Shown one piece after another: positions 52,636 to 61,565 of a DNA stretch of 64,000 nucleotides. The first letter of the stretch is position 1; every line of letters starts with the position of its first letter. Both the position numbers and the translations under genes were made by a program. The stretch lies in NCBI RefSeq assembly GCF_024199795.1, contig NZ_JANADK010000001.1, positions 5,146,001-5,210,000 of the forward strand, in the 5' to 3' direction. The notes under the pieces are model-generated. The model made no database searches. It had not been told where the DNA came from and was given only the letters and a program-made list of their open reading frames with translations. This DNA comes from Bradyrhizobium sp. CCGB01 (lineage in GTDB: Bacteria; Pseudomonadota; Alphaproteobacteria; Rhizobiales; Xanthobacteraceae).

Positions 52636-54039
52636 ATGGCAAAGGATTCCGACCCACTGGCGGATGCCTTCGGGGCCAAGGAGACCGGCGGGCTGTTCTC
52701 CGGACTTTTGGCCGAAGAAAGCGCTGTCGACCGCCGCTTGATGTGGCGGCTGGGCTCGTGGGGCGTGGCCGCCGTCGGCGCCGTCGTGCTGGCTGTGATG
52801 GCCAATCAGGCCCAGCTCGGCTGGCACCGCGACCAGATTGCGTCGGCCGATCTATCGCGCCAGGCCGACCGGCTCCAGACGCTGACCAAGGAGAGCCAGA
52901 ACGAGGCCCGCCGCCTCGCCTCCGCCATCGAGACGCTGAACACCGATCGCGACCGGCTCTATTCGCGTGTCACCGTGCTCGAGCAAGGGATGGATTCGGT
53001 CACCGGCGCCATCGCCAGGCAGAGCGCGAAGCCGCAGGACACGCCGGCACCTGACGCGCAGCCCACGCCGCCCAGCGTCGCACCCGTCGCCTCGACGCCG
53101 GCTTCCTCCAATGACAAGTCGCGCGCGGCAGCCGCGAAGGAACAGGCGAAGGAGCCTGCAAAAGACGCGCTGAAGGAGGCCGCAAAGGAGCAGTTGCTCC
53201 CGCCGCCGCAGACCTCTGCCGCGGCCTCGCTGGTGTCGCAGTCGCCGCTCACGACGTCTGCACTGCCCATGCTTCCGCTGGTGCCGTCGAAGTCGATCAT
53301 GGCGCCACCTGATGCCGCCGCGTCGAAACTGGTGCAGCCCGAGACAACCGAGAAGGCCGCCGAGAAGAAGCCCGAACAGGCGCCCGTCCCGACCGAGATC
53401 GCCGCGGCGCCAGCCAAGCCCGAGGCAACCGAAAGCGAGTCACCCGCGATCGCGGTTCAGCAGACGCGCTTTGCGATCGACCTCGGCGGCGCCAACTCGA
53501 TCGACGGCCTGCGCGCGCTGTGGCGCGGCCTGACCAAGTCCAATCCGGAGATCGCCGCCCTGCGCCCGATCATCATGATCAAGGAAGGCAGTACCGGCCT
53601 CGGCATGCAGCTGCGCCTCGGCGCCGGCCCATTGATCAACGCAGCCGCCGCTGCAAAACTCTGCGCAGGCCTCGCCGAGAACGACCACCGTTGCGAGACG
53701 ACCGTGTTCGACGGCCAGCGCCTGTCGATGCGCGGTGGCCAAGAGAAGGGTCAAGAGAAGAGTCAGGACAAGGCGCAGGACAAGGGACAAGACAAGTCGC
53801 AGGACAGGGTTCAGGAGAAGAACTCCGAGAAGAACCAGGACGCCGTACCGCAAGCCGAGGCCGCACCTGCTCCCGCACCGACCGCCAAGCCCGAGAAGCG
53901 TCGCCGCAGCTACTCCACAAAGCGCTCGTCAAAGCGCGAGGAGCCTCCGCCTGCTCCCGCGGCACAGCAGCCAGCCGCACCGGCCAAGCCGGAGGCGGCG
54001 TCGGCGGGATCGACGCTGTCGTCGTTCTTCAGGCGGTAG
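52636..54039 (+). CDS. Membrane-anchored protein with SPOR-like domain and Gln/Lys-rich tail
   Basis: ATG 52636 (MAKDSDPLADAFGAKETGGL) is chosen over the ORF start at 52591. Order of parts in 467 residues: a cytoplasmic N-terminus of 35, one transmembrane helix (LGSWGVAAVGAVVLAVMANQ), a coiled coil of 60 (LQTLTKESQNEARRLASAIE), a Pro/Ala/Lys-rich linker, a compact domain at about 275-365 (RFAIDLGGANSIDGLRALWR, LGAGPLINAAAAAKLCAGLA) that resembles a SPOR fold, and a tail of EKxQDK repeats plus a basic Pro-rich end. SPOR domains bind denuded peptidoglycan at division sites; that role here is inferred. Confidence 0.75.
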   Translation: MAKDSDPLADAFGAKETGGLFSGLLAEESAVDRRLMWRLGSWGVAAVGAVVLAVMANQAQLGWHRDQIASADLSRQADRLQTLTKESQNEARRLASAIETLNTDRDRLYSRVTVLEQGMDSVTGAIARQSAKPQDTPAPDAQPTPPSVAPVASTPASSNDKSRAAAAKEQAKEPAKDALKEAAKEQLLPPPQTSAAASLVSQSPLTTSALPMLPLVPSKSIMAPPDAAASKLVQPETTEKAAEKKPEQAPVPTEIAAAPAKPEATESESPAIAVQQTRFAIDLGGANSIDGLRALWRGLTKSNPEIAALRPIIMIKEGSTGLGMQLRLGAGPLINAAAAAKLCAGLAENDHRCETTVFDGQRLSMRGGQEKGQEKSQDKAQDKGQDKSQDRVQEKNSEKNQDAVPQAEAAPAPAPTAKPEKRRRSYSTKRSSKREEPPPAPAAQQPAAPAKPEAASAGSTLSSFFRR

Positions 54040-54218
54040 GCACGAATACGAGCTGGATCATGACCCGCGGATCTTCGTTGCGCGACCGCTGGGCTCACTG
54101 CGGCCTCTGATCGACGTGGGACGTTTACGGCCGTCGGGCAATCGCCGAACGGCGCACGCGATCAGAAATATCCACCTCGCCTGTTGCCCCTCCGCGCCAT
54201 CCCGACCATATTGCGCCC

Positions 54219-54599
54219 ATGACAAAAAAGCCCTTCCGCCTCACGCCCTACCAGGTGCAGTTCCTGATCGTCGTCGGATTCGTGTCCGTCGGCTACGCAA
54301 TCTATCTGCGTTATCTCGGCATCGAGAACTCGACCGTCGGGCTCGCCTGCGATGCCGGGCTTCAGACGCTGATGTGCAAGGCGCGCTCGGTCTCGACCGT
54401 GCTGTTCAAGAATTCGGTGTTCGGCATCGTGGCGCTGGTGGTTGCGACGCTGAACCTGATGCGACCGTCGATCGTGCTCCTGACCGTCGGCATCATCGCC
54501 GCCGGTCTCGGCATCGTGCTCTACAATGTCGTGCTGTCCGGCCTTGCGATCGGCCTGTTCATTCTCGGATTTGCTCGGCCCGCGCCCGCCACAGCGTGA
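54219..54599 (+). CDS. Small polytopic membrane protein (126 aa)
   Basis: The protein has about four hydrophobic helices and two cysteines in an LACDAGLQTLMC segment between the first two, which might form a redox pair. It has no match to DsbB that I can defend. Its 3' end overlaps the convergent ndvC gene by 41 bases, which implies tail-to-tail antisense transcription. Confidence 0.75.
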   Translation: MTKKPFRLTPYQVQFLIVVGFVSVGYAIYLRYLGIENSTVGLACDAGLQTLMCKARSVSTVLFKNSVFGIVALVVATLNLMRPSIVLLTVGIIAAGLGIVLYNVVLSGLAIGLFILGFARPAPATA

Positions 54600-56175
54600 G
54601 CGCGAACAGCAAATAGATCGCGCAGGTCCACAGCGACTGCCAGTTCTCGCGGCCCTCGTTGAAGAGCACGTAAGCGGCCGACAACGCGAGCACGCCGGCG
54701 AACACCGATTCCGCGATCGGACGCTGGCCGATCTGCGGCCGGTTCAGCATCAGCACCGCGAACGGCACCACCGCCATCGTCAGCGAGGCGTAAGGGAAGT
54801 CGTGGTAGCGCGGGTCGAACACGAAGGCGAGCGCGGTCTGCGCCGCGATCACAGCAGTCACCGCCAGCGTCAGGCCGAGCAGAGCGGTGAGCTTCGACCA
54901 TTTCCGCCCCTCGCGCGGGCCGAGCAGATCGAGGAAGGTCGGAAGGCTGCGGCCGATCACCATCGCCTGCGCGCAGAAGATCGGCGACAGGATGCCGGCG
55001 AGCAGCAGGATGCCCCAATGCAGCCAGCCGCCGATGCCGTAACTCTCATAGTACATCTTGTCGGCGCCGATCCCGAGCAGGATGCCCGCTGACGTCGCCG
55101 AAATGGCAACGCCAAGCCAGGCCGAGAAGCGCGGCGTCCACGGCCGCCTGCGCAGCGTGAGGCCGGCGATCGCGAACACCAGCACGCAGAGGCCCATGCC
55201 CGCGCCCATATACCATTTCCAGTACGGGAAATTGCTGATCGGCTGGCCCGGCGGATATTTCAGGTTCCGGCGCACCGAGTCGAAGAGTCCCCAATAGCCG
55301 CCGACGGTGCCTTCCAGCTTGCGCTTCCACGGCTGGTCGTAGGACTCGATCAGGTTCACGCGGAACTTGTTCGACTTCGCCAGGGAGAGGATCTCCGAGA
55401 CGACGCGCGCCTGGTTGGTGCGCGACGGCAGCGCGCCCTCGCGCATGCGCCCTTCGCTGGGCCAGCCGGTCTCGCCGATCAGGATCTCCTTGCCGGGGAA
55501 CGCCACCGCCATGCGCTCGCGGATCGCCTCGACATGGCTTGCTGCGAACTTCGCCTTGACCGGAATGTCCTCCCAATAGGGCAGGATGTGGATCGTGACG
55601 AAGTCGACGGCGTCGTAGACCTCGCGATTCCTGAGCCAGAACTCCCAGACGTCGGCATAGGTGACGGGCACGCTGACCTGCGCCTTCACCGAGCGGATGA
55701 TGGAGACGAGGTCCGCCGTCGTCATCTCGCCGCGCAGCAGCACCTCGTTGCCGACGATGATGCTGGTGACGATGCCGGGGAAATCCTTGGAGAGACGAAC
55801 GGCGAGCGCGGCCTGCTCAAAATTCTTGCTGCGGTTGCTGGAGAGCCAGATGCCCTGGAGCACCTTCAGCCCACCGACCTTGGCGGCGATCGCCGGCACC
55901 TGGTCGAGCCCGTTCTCCATCGAATAGGTGCGGACGCAGTCGGTGATCTCCTTGAGCTGGCGCAGGTCCTGCTCGATCTGGTCGGCCTCGATATGGGTCC
56001 ACGCGTTCAGCGGCGACTGCTCGCCGCGGAACGGGGCGTAGGAGACGCATTGAACTTTGTCGCTGGGATCAATCGGCGCGCGCGCGAGCGTGATCGGCGT
56101 GGCCAGCCACCACCACACGGCAGCAATCGCACCCAGTGAAACGAGCAGAAGCGCCAGTGGCGTACGAAGAGAAAT
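54559..56175 (-). CDS. ndvC: NdvC-like beta-(1,6)-glucan synthesis protein (GH17 plus membrane helices)
   Basis: The product has one N-terminal membrane helix, a GH17-type domain (VSYAPFRGEQSPLN, IIVGNEVLLRGE and LIGETGWPSEGR with two likely catalytic Glu), then about seven helices. It matches the NdvC type that adds beta-1,6 linkages to cyclic glucans in Bradyrhizobium. The standard start would be GTG 56118, but that cuts the first helix in half. The frame stays open upstream with no ATG, GTG or TTG. An ATT at 56175 lies 9 bases after a strong GGAGG, so ATT is proposed as start (538 residues). Confidence 0.82.
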   Translation of the reverse strand: MSLRTPLALLLVSLGAIAAVWWWLATPITLARAPIDPSDKVQCVSYAPFRGEQSPLNAWTHIEADQIEQDLRQLKEITDCVRTYSMENGLDQVPAIAAKVGGLKVLQGIWLSSNRSKNFEQAALAVRLSKDFPGIVTSIIVGNEVLLRGEMTTADLVSIIRSVKAQVSVPVTYADVWEFWLRNREVYDAVDFVTIHILPYWEDIPVKAKFAASHVEAIRERMAVAFPGKEILIGETGWPSEGRMREGALPSRTNQARVVSEILSLAKSNKFRVNLIESYDQPWKRKLEGTVGGYWGLFDSVRRNLKYPPGQPISNFPYWKWYMGAGMGLCVLVFAIAGLTLRRRPWTPRFSAWLGVAISATSAGILLGIGADKMYYESYGIGGWLHWGILLLAGILSPIFCAQAMVIGRSLPTFLDLLGPREGRKWSKLTALLGLTLAVTAVIAAQTALAFVFDPRYHDFPYASLTMAVVPFAVLMLNRPQIGQRPIAESVFAGVLALSAAYVLFNEGRENWQSLWTCAIYLLFALTLWRARAEQIRE

Positions 56176-56445
56176 CGGTTCCGTCCTCCGCGAAGGGCCG
56201 TCGATTACCTGCTCGCACGCCGTCTGCCAAGGGGTGTCTCCGGGATGGATCCCTCCCTCCCCCGAGGAATTTACCTGCGGCCGTTCGACCGAGGCCTAGG
56301 ATCGTGACTTTGCTGGACAAAATTTGAAATTCAGGTCATGGACTCGGGGAGACTTTTCCGCCGCATTGGAGACCCATTTGGACGCCATCACCGGCGGGTC
56401 CGCGAGGTCCTGGCGCGGGCGGTCAGCTGATATATTGGGGAATTC

Positions 56446-57042
56446 ATGCGGCAACGGGTGTTTGAGTTACGAAATGCGGTCCTGCGGCAGTTCGCCGCCA
56501 CCTTGGCCGTCTCCGCCCTGGTCGTCATGGTCGGTCTCGGTGGCGCCTCCGCCCAGAGCGGCACGCCTGCTCCGGACCAGAGCAAGGCAGCCGCCCAGCC
56601 CGCCGATGCCGCCGCCAGGGACGCCGCCCAGAACCAGCGCCGCACCGACGAGTTCGCCGAAGCAGCCCAGGTCATCAACGGCCCGGCCGGCAATCCCGAA
56701 TGCGTCTGGCTCGGCCGGCGCGTGGTGCGGCTGATGTGGCGGGATGATCTCGACACCGCGTTCCGCCATCTCGACCTCTACGACCGGTTCGGCTGCCCCG
56801 GCGGCCACATCCAGGCCGCCTTCCGTTGCCTGACCCGCTTTGGCGGCCAGATCGATCCCAAGGTCGCCGAGACCCTGGACAGCCGCGTGCATGCTTGCTG
56901 GATCAACCCGGCATCCCAGCCGCAGCAGGCGGCGGCCAGCGCCGCCCAGCCGGCGGCGGCGACATCGGGCAATGCGCCAGCCCCGCAGCCGGCCGCGAGC
57001 CCCTCGCCCGCCGCCAGCCCGACACCGGCGCCCTCGAAATAG
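56446..57042 (+). CDS. ndvD: NdvD-like beta-1,3-beta-1,6-glucan synthesis protein
   Basis: The 198-residue exported protein starts MRQRVFELRNAVLRQFAATL with a long signal sequence ending ASAQ. The middle 100 residues form the folded core (PECVWLGRRVVRLMWRDDLD, DRFGCPGGHIQAAFRCLTRF), and the last 45 are Pro/Ala/Ser-rich. Position between ndvC and ndvB and the sequence type fit NdvD, described at this locus in B. japonicum as a third gene needed for cyclic glucans. The exact biochemical role is unknown. Confidence 0.7.
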   Translation: MRQRVFELRNAVLRQFAATLAVSALVVMVGLGGASAQSGTPAPDQSKAAAQPADAAARDAAQNQRRTDEFAEAAQVINGPAGNPECVWLGRRVVRLMWRDDLDTAFRHLDLYDRFGCPGGHIQAAFRCLTRFGGQIDPKVAETLDSRVHACWINPASQPQQAAASAAQPAAATSGNAPAPQPAASPSPAASPTPAPSK

Positions 57043-57257
57043 CCGCGATCGTTTCAGCCGCCGTTCAGGAACGATCGACGATAGAAGCGGTTGGCACTGC
57101 CGCGCACTCCAAAACTGGCCATGCCCTCATACGGTCATGAGGCCATGACAGTTGTGAAACCGCGCGGCAGAGGTATGCTCCTTTTGCCGCGGACTTGGTC
57201 GGATCTCGGGGTCGGGTCCGCTTCCCTGCCACCTCAGCCCCTATTGGTTTAGCCGCG

Positions 57258-59927
57258 ATGCGCGTTGTCGCCGCCGTTCTGTTGCTCGTATCCGTGCTCC
57301 ATGCCGGCATCTGGGGAGTCCTGCGCGACAGGGAACCCGCGCCCGACTTCAAGGGCCTGCTGCCCAGCGTCTCCTACGCCCCGTTCGAAGGCGCGGCCCA
57401 CCCCGACATCGACAACATCCCCACCGTCGAGAAAATCCGCGCCGACCTGAAGACGCTGTCGACGATGACGCGCGCGATCCGTCTCTATTCGTCGACCGGC
57501 GGCGTCGAGCTGGTGCCGCCGATCGCGGCCGAGTTCGGCCTCAAGGTCACCGTCGGCGCCTGGATCGACAAGGACAAGGACCGCAACGAGCGCGAGATCA
57601 AGGCCGCCATCGAGCTCGCCCGCAAGAACAGCAACGTCGTCGGCGTCGTGGTCGGCAACGAGGTGATCTACCGCGGCGAGCAGAAGGTCGAAGACCTCAT
57701 CGACATGATCAAGAAGGTCAAGGGCTCGGTCCGCGTGCCCGTCACGACCGGCGAGATCTGGAACATCTGGCGCGACAATCCCGACCTTGCCTCCAACGTC
57801 GACTTCATCGCCGCCCACGTGCTGCCCTACTGGGAAAACTTCCGCTCGGACCAGGCGGTCGACCAGGCCGTCGACCGCTACAATTTGTTGCGCAACCTGT
57901 TCCCCGGCAAGCGCATCGTCATCGCCGAGTTCGGCTGGCCGAGCCAGGGCTATAATTTGCGCAACGCCGATCCCGGTCCGTTCCAGCAGGCGCTGACCTT
58001 GCGCAACTTCGTCAGCCGCGCCGAAGCCATCGGCATGGAATACAACATCGTCGAAGCCATCGATCAGCCCTGGAAATACTTCGAAGGCGGCGTCGGTCCG
58101 TACTGGGGCATCCTCAACGCCAGCCGCGAGCCGAAATTCGCCTGGACCGGTCCGGTGGAAAACCCTGACTATTGGAAGCTGATGGGAATTGCGCTGCTGG
58201 TCGGCATCCTGCTGTCGCTGCCGATCCTGCGGCTGCAGCAGCCGACCGCCAAGCAGGCGTTCCTGCTGTCGGCGACCGCCAACGGCGTCGGCGCCTGGGC
58301 CGCGACCGTGTTTGCATTCTGGAACGGGCACTATTTCATCTTCGGCTCGGCGTTCGCGCTCACGCTCGGCATGATCCTGCTCGTTCCGCTCGTTCTCATT
58401 GCGATGGCGCGCATCGACGAGATCTCGGCGGTGGCTTTGGGCCGGCCGCCGCAGCGGCTGCTCTCCAAGGGCAAGCCGGTCGAGAACGTGCCCGAGAACT
58501 ACTACCCGAAGGTCTCGATCCACATCCCCGCCTATTTCGAGCCGGTCGAGATGCTGAAGCAGACGCTCGATGCGCTGTCACGGCTGAACTATCCGAACTA
58601 CGAATGCGTCGTCATCATCAACAACACGCCCGATCCCGCGTTCTGGCAGCCGATCCAGGACCATTGCCGCGCGCTCGGTGAACGCTTCAAGTTCATCAAC
58701 GCGGAGAAGGTGCAGGGCTTCAAGGCCGGCGCGCTGCGGATCGCGATGGACCGCACGGCTGTCGACGCCGAGATCATCGGCATCCTGGATGCCGATTATG
58801 TCGTGGATCCCGACTGGCTGAAGGACCTCGTGCCTGCGTTCGCAGACCCGCGCGTCGGCCTCGTGCAGGCGCCGCAGGAGCACCGCGACGGCGACCTGTC
58901 GATCATGCACTACATCATGAACGGCGAATATGCCGGCTTCTTCGACATCGGCATGGTCCAGCGCAACGAGGCCAACGCCATCATCGTGCACGGCACGATG
59001 TGCCTGATCCGCCGCGCCGCGATGGACATGGCCGGCGGCTGGTCGTCCGACACGATCTGCGAGGACAGTGATCTCGGCCTTGCGATCCAGGAGCTCGGCT
59101 GGACCACCCACTACACCAATCACCGCTACGGCCAGGGCATGCTCCCCGACACCTATGAGGCCTTCAAGAAGCAGCGTCACCGCTGGGCCTATGGCGGCCT
59201 CCAGATCGTGAAGAAGCACTGGCGGCACTTCCTGCCCGGCCGGAGCCGGCTGACGCCCGACCAGAAGCGCGAATATAGCCTGGGCTGGCTGAACTGGCTC
59301 GGGGCCGAGAGCCTCGGCGTGGTCGTGGCGCTGCTCAACCTCATCTGGGTGCCGATCGTCGCCTTCGCCGACATCGCCATCCCCGACAAGATCTTGACGC
59401 TGCCGATCATCGGCGCCTTCATCGTCTCGCTCGCGCACTTCCTGTCGATGTACCGGCTGCGCGTCGCGATCAAACCCGGCCAGATGCTGGGCGCAATGAT
59501 CGCGGCGATGAGCGTGCAGTGGACGGTGTCGCGCGCCGTCGCGCAGGGACTGATCACCGAGCATATTGCGTTCGCGCGCACCTCCAAGGGCGGCCTGTCC
59601 CGGATGTCGATCGAGTTCCAGGCGTTCTGGGAGGCCGTGATCGGCGCCCTGCTGCTGATCGGCGCCGGCGTGCTGATCGCCTCCAACAGCTATCGCCAGA
59701 TCACCGAGATCTACATCTTCGCCGGCGTCCTGGTGCTGCAAAGCCTGCCGTTCCTGGCCGCGGTCGCGATCGCCATCCTCGAGCTCAGCCGCATCAACTC
59801 GTTCCAGTTCTGGCGCGACAGCGCGATCCGCACCGCCGAGCTGATCGGCCTGCGCCCCGTCGCGCTGCCGACCCCCGCCGGCACGCCGCAACCGGTGCCG
59901 AACGAGGTCCGGCGCGAGGCGCAGTGA
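57258..59927 (+). CDS. ndvB: NdvB-like beta-(1,3)-glucan synthase (GH17 + GT2)
   Basis: ATG 57258 opens a membrane anchor (MRVVAAVLLLVSVLHAGIWG). The 889 residues (near the 102 kDa reported for B. japonicum NdvB) contain a GH17-type domain at about 40-310 (VVVGNEVIYRGE, IAEFGWPSQGYN), membrane helices, and a GT2 domain at about 415-660 with LDADYVVDPDW and the QRHRW motif, then more helices. It polymerises UDP-glucose into beta-1,3 glucan; the GH17 part is suited to transglycosylation and ring closure. It has an in-frame longer ORF to 57195. Confidence 0.9.
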   Translation: MRVVAAVLLLVSVLHAGIWGVLRDREPAPDFKGLLPSVSYAPFEGAAHPDIDNIPTVEKIRADLKTLSTMTRAIRLYSSTGGVELVPPIAAEFGLKVTVGAWIDKDKDRNEREIKAAIELARKNSNVVGVVVGNEVIYRGEQKVEDLIDMIKKVKGSVRVPVTTGEIWNIWRDNPDLASNVDFIAAHVLPYWENFRSDQAVDQAVDRYNLLRNLFPGKRIVIAEFGWPSQGYNLRNADPGPFQQALTLRNFVSRAEAIGMEYNIVEAIDQPWKYFEGGVGPYWGILNASREPKFAWTGPVENPDYWKLMGIALLVGILLSLPILRLQQPTAKQAFLLSATANGVGAWAATVFAFWNGHYFIFGSAFALTLGMILLVPLVLIAMARIDEISAVALGRPPQRLLSKGKPVENVPENYYPKVSIHIPAYFEPVEMLKQTLDALSRLNYPNYECVVIINNTPDPAFWQPIQDHCRALGERFKFINAEKVQGFKAGALRIAMDRTAVDAEIIGILDADYVVDPDWLKDLVPAFADPRVGLVQAPQEHRDGDLSIMHYIMNGEYAGFFDIGMVQRNEANAIIVHGTMCLIRRAAMDMAGGWSSDTICEDSDLGLAIQELGWTTHYTNHRYGQGMLPDTYEAFKKQRHRWAYGGLQIVKKHWRHFLPGRSRLTPDQKREYSLGWLNWLGAESLGVVVALLNLIWVPIVAFADIAIPDKILTLPIIGAFIVSLAHFLSMYRLRVAIKPGQMLGAMIAAMSVQWTVSRAVAQGLITEHIAFARTSKGGLSRMSIEFQAFWEAVIGALLLIGAGVLIASNSYRQITEIYIFAGVLVLQSLPFLAAVAIAILELSRINSFQFWRDSAIRTAELIGLRPVALPTPAGTPQPVPNEVRREAQ

Positions 59928-59940
59928 CGGGATGGAGGCC

Positions 59941-59972
59941 TCCCGGCGCAGAGGGATACGTCCGCGCCGGGA
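59941..59972 (+). terminator. Possible hairpin terminator after ndvB
   Basis: TCCCGGCGC and its exact complement form a 9-bp stem with a 14-base loop, 13 bases past the ndvB stop. The tail (AGCGTCTTCG) is not T-rich, so this is a weak call. Confidence 0.35.
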
Positions 59973-60135
59973 AGCGTCTTCGTTGTCCGGCGTGGATGAC
60001 CGCCCGCCAATCGCGTTGAAAATCCGGACCTAAGCCGCGGATGCCGCGGGAAAATCCCGCTGCTGCCGCGCGTTTTGCCAGCCACCCGCTGCTATTGACC
60101 TCGGCGCCCCATCCCCCTACACAGCGCGGGCCGAA

Positions 60136-60163
60136 AGCATGATCCGGAAACGGCCGGTTTTCC
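60136..60163. repeat. Partial copy of the GCATGATCCGGAAA repeat
   Basis: AGCATGATCCGGAAA followed by a short spacer and GGTTTTCC matches one arm and the inner stem of the repeat at 4771-4817. The second GATCATGC arm is missing. Confidence 0.35.
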
Positions 60164-60254
60164 CCGCGGCGCAAGTTACGCGTAGCGGCAAGACATGCTT
60201 CTCGAAATGACCGAAGACGATGGCGATCGATCGCAAAGCCATCAGCGGCCATGG

Positions 60255-60330
60255 GAGCGCGTAGCTCAGCCGGTAGAGCACGTGACTTTTAATCACGGGG
60301 TCCTGGGTTCGAGCCCCAGCGCGCTCACCA
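60255..60330 (+). tRNA. tRNA-Lys (anticodon UUU)
   Basis: The cloverleaf is complete: acceptor GAGCGCG with CGCGCTC, D arm GCTC...GAGC, anticodon stem CGTGA with TCACG around the loop CTTTTAA, T arm CTGGG-TTCGAGC-CCCAG, discriminator A and an encoded CCA. Anticodon TTT reads AAA and AAG. The sequence after its 3' end changes character, which makes it a candidate integration site. Confidence 0.97.
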
Positions 60331-60345
60331 AGCCAAATCAACGAC

Positions 60346-60562
60346 TTAAGCTGAAATCAACAGTTGAATGAAAAATCCTCGTGTGGGCACCGTGTTGGCA
60401 AATCGATTGTCCGCCTGCACGTCGAGAGCCGCGGCGCGGTAGTTGCTCGCCATCTCGATCAGGCCGGCGCGCTCGAGCGGCAGCCTGCTCTCCCCCGCCA
60501 GCCTCCAGGCAGATGCGCTCCATGCGCGCGAGCTCGTCGATGTTGTGCTGATGTTGCCCCAT
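60346..60562 (-). pseudogene. Frameshifted small helical protein
   Basis: From ATG 60562 the frame reads MGQHQHNIDELARMERICLE, then loses its sense. One base over, the text continues LAGESRLPLERAGLIEMASN then YRAAALDVQAD and on to a TAA at 60346-60348. The joined product, ELARMERICLE...ERAGLIEMASNYRAAA, matches the pattern of the intact small ORF at 60627-60794 (RRLEQICRE...LERVGLLKVAEDCRRAA). A single insertion or deletion near 60495 explains the break. A sequencing error is the alternative. Confidence 0.55.
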
Positions 60563-60626
60563 GGGCGCCGATCAGCCTCTGGCGCGCATCACGTCGTCAA
60601 GGGTCATCTCGAGGCCGTCTTGTCCC

Positions 60627-60794
60627 TCAGGCCTTTGGGCGGTCTTTCTGAAGGTTCTCGATTGACGCGGCCGCTCGACGGCAATCTTCGGCGACCTTCA
60701 AAAGGCCGACGCGCTCAAGCTCCATGGAAGCTATCGCTGCATGTTCACGGCAAATTTGCTCTAGTCTACGGAATTCCCTTAGCTCTCGGTCCAC
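60627..60794 (-). CDS. Small helical protein (55 aa), GTG start
   Basis: GTG 60794 has GGAGGG 4 to 5 bases upstream. The product reads VDRELREFRRLEQICREHAA and ends IENLQKDRPKA: a two-helix, charged, soluble protein. The pattern ERVGLLKVAEDCRRAA recalls the many short Bradyrhizobium ORFs with ERAGLLxMAxxYRxAA. The frameshifted relative lies directly downstream. Function unknown. Confidence 0.5.
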   Translation of the reverse strand: MDRELREFRRLEQICREHAAIASMELERVGLLKVAEDCRRAAASIENLQKDRPKA

Positions 60795-61125
60795 GTGCCC
60801 TCCGCGAATGTGAGGTGATGATCACGTCAACGATCGACTGATGAGAAGTGGCGATCCGTAAGTTTCCCGTAAGTAAGACTGAGCGAAACGGGAAAATCAA
60901 GCAACCCTTTGGCAGTACTTAGGAATGGAACCCGACGACCACGGTGCCCTTTAGAAGGCCCCGCCGGTGTGAATCGGCGGCCGTTGTCCACACCCACGAC
61001 GCGCAGTAGTTCGCGCGCCATCCGCAGCCCAAGGGATTGATAATTTGACTCTCGCCGGCACCGCGCTTCGGAGGCAGGCGGCGACGGCAGCGCTGATCCT
61101 GGTGGCGGAAGGCGGCGGTACAACG
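60795..61125. other. Region with no supported gene
   Basis: Several ORFs cross these 331 bases on both strands, but none has a plausible ribosome site with protein-like text. It should hold the promoter of the small minus-strand gene and of the small plus-strand ORF at 61126. Confidence 0.5.
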
Positions 61126-61239
61126 ATGTTCGCGCGGATCGGCATTATGCGGGCTTTGAACCGGCACTACGTGCCAGAGCTCAATCCCAAGGGGAAAGAG
61201 CCGCATTGGAGGCGACGCAAGCTGAAGAGAGATCAATGA
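61126..61239 (+). CDS. Small basic protein (37 aa)
   Basis: ATG 61126 lies 10 or more bases after GCGGAAGGCGG. The product MFARIGIMRALNRHYVPELN then PKGKEPHWRRRKLKRDQ is strongly basic at its end. I recall similar short text (ALNRH...HWGRRKLKRD) in Bradyrhizobium, but cannot name a family. A longer frame to a TTG at 61045 is possible. Confidence 0.45.
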   Translation: MFARIGIMRALNRHYVPELNPKGKEPHWRRRKLKRDQ

Positions 61240-61344
61240 AATTGAGATAACACCTCGGTGAACGAAGCCGTTTGCTGCCTCAGACGAAGCACTCCCGAAA
61301 CAGTCCGAGCCCAACCTCGGCCTTACCAACGAGGGGATCGCAAG

Positions 61345-61458
61345 ATGATCGCGCTGAAAGCAATCGCAGCTATCCTGGGTGCCGGGTTTATCCTGTGCAT
61401 GTATTCGGGTGACCTGAGCGCCGACGTAGTTCTCGCCGTCGTCGCCTGCCTTTCTTAA
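61345..61458 (+). CDS. Single-helix membrane peptide (37 aa)
   Basis: ATG 61345 follows GAGGGGATCGCAAG. The peptide is almost entirely one hydrophobic helix: MIALKAIAAILGAGFILCMY then SGDLSADVVLAVVACLS. A strong terminator lies 108 bases after the stop. Function unknown. Confidence 0.45.
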   Translation: MIALKAIAAILGAGFILCMYSGDLSADVVLAVVACLS

Positions 61459-61565
61459 TGGCGTCGCCCCAGCGAGACCCGGCGCTCCGGAAGCGTCACA
61501 AACCTGTGGCATGACCGTTGCACAATTGAAACCAACTGGGATTTCAGAACTCAGTTAGAGAATAA

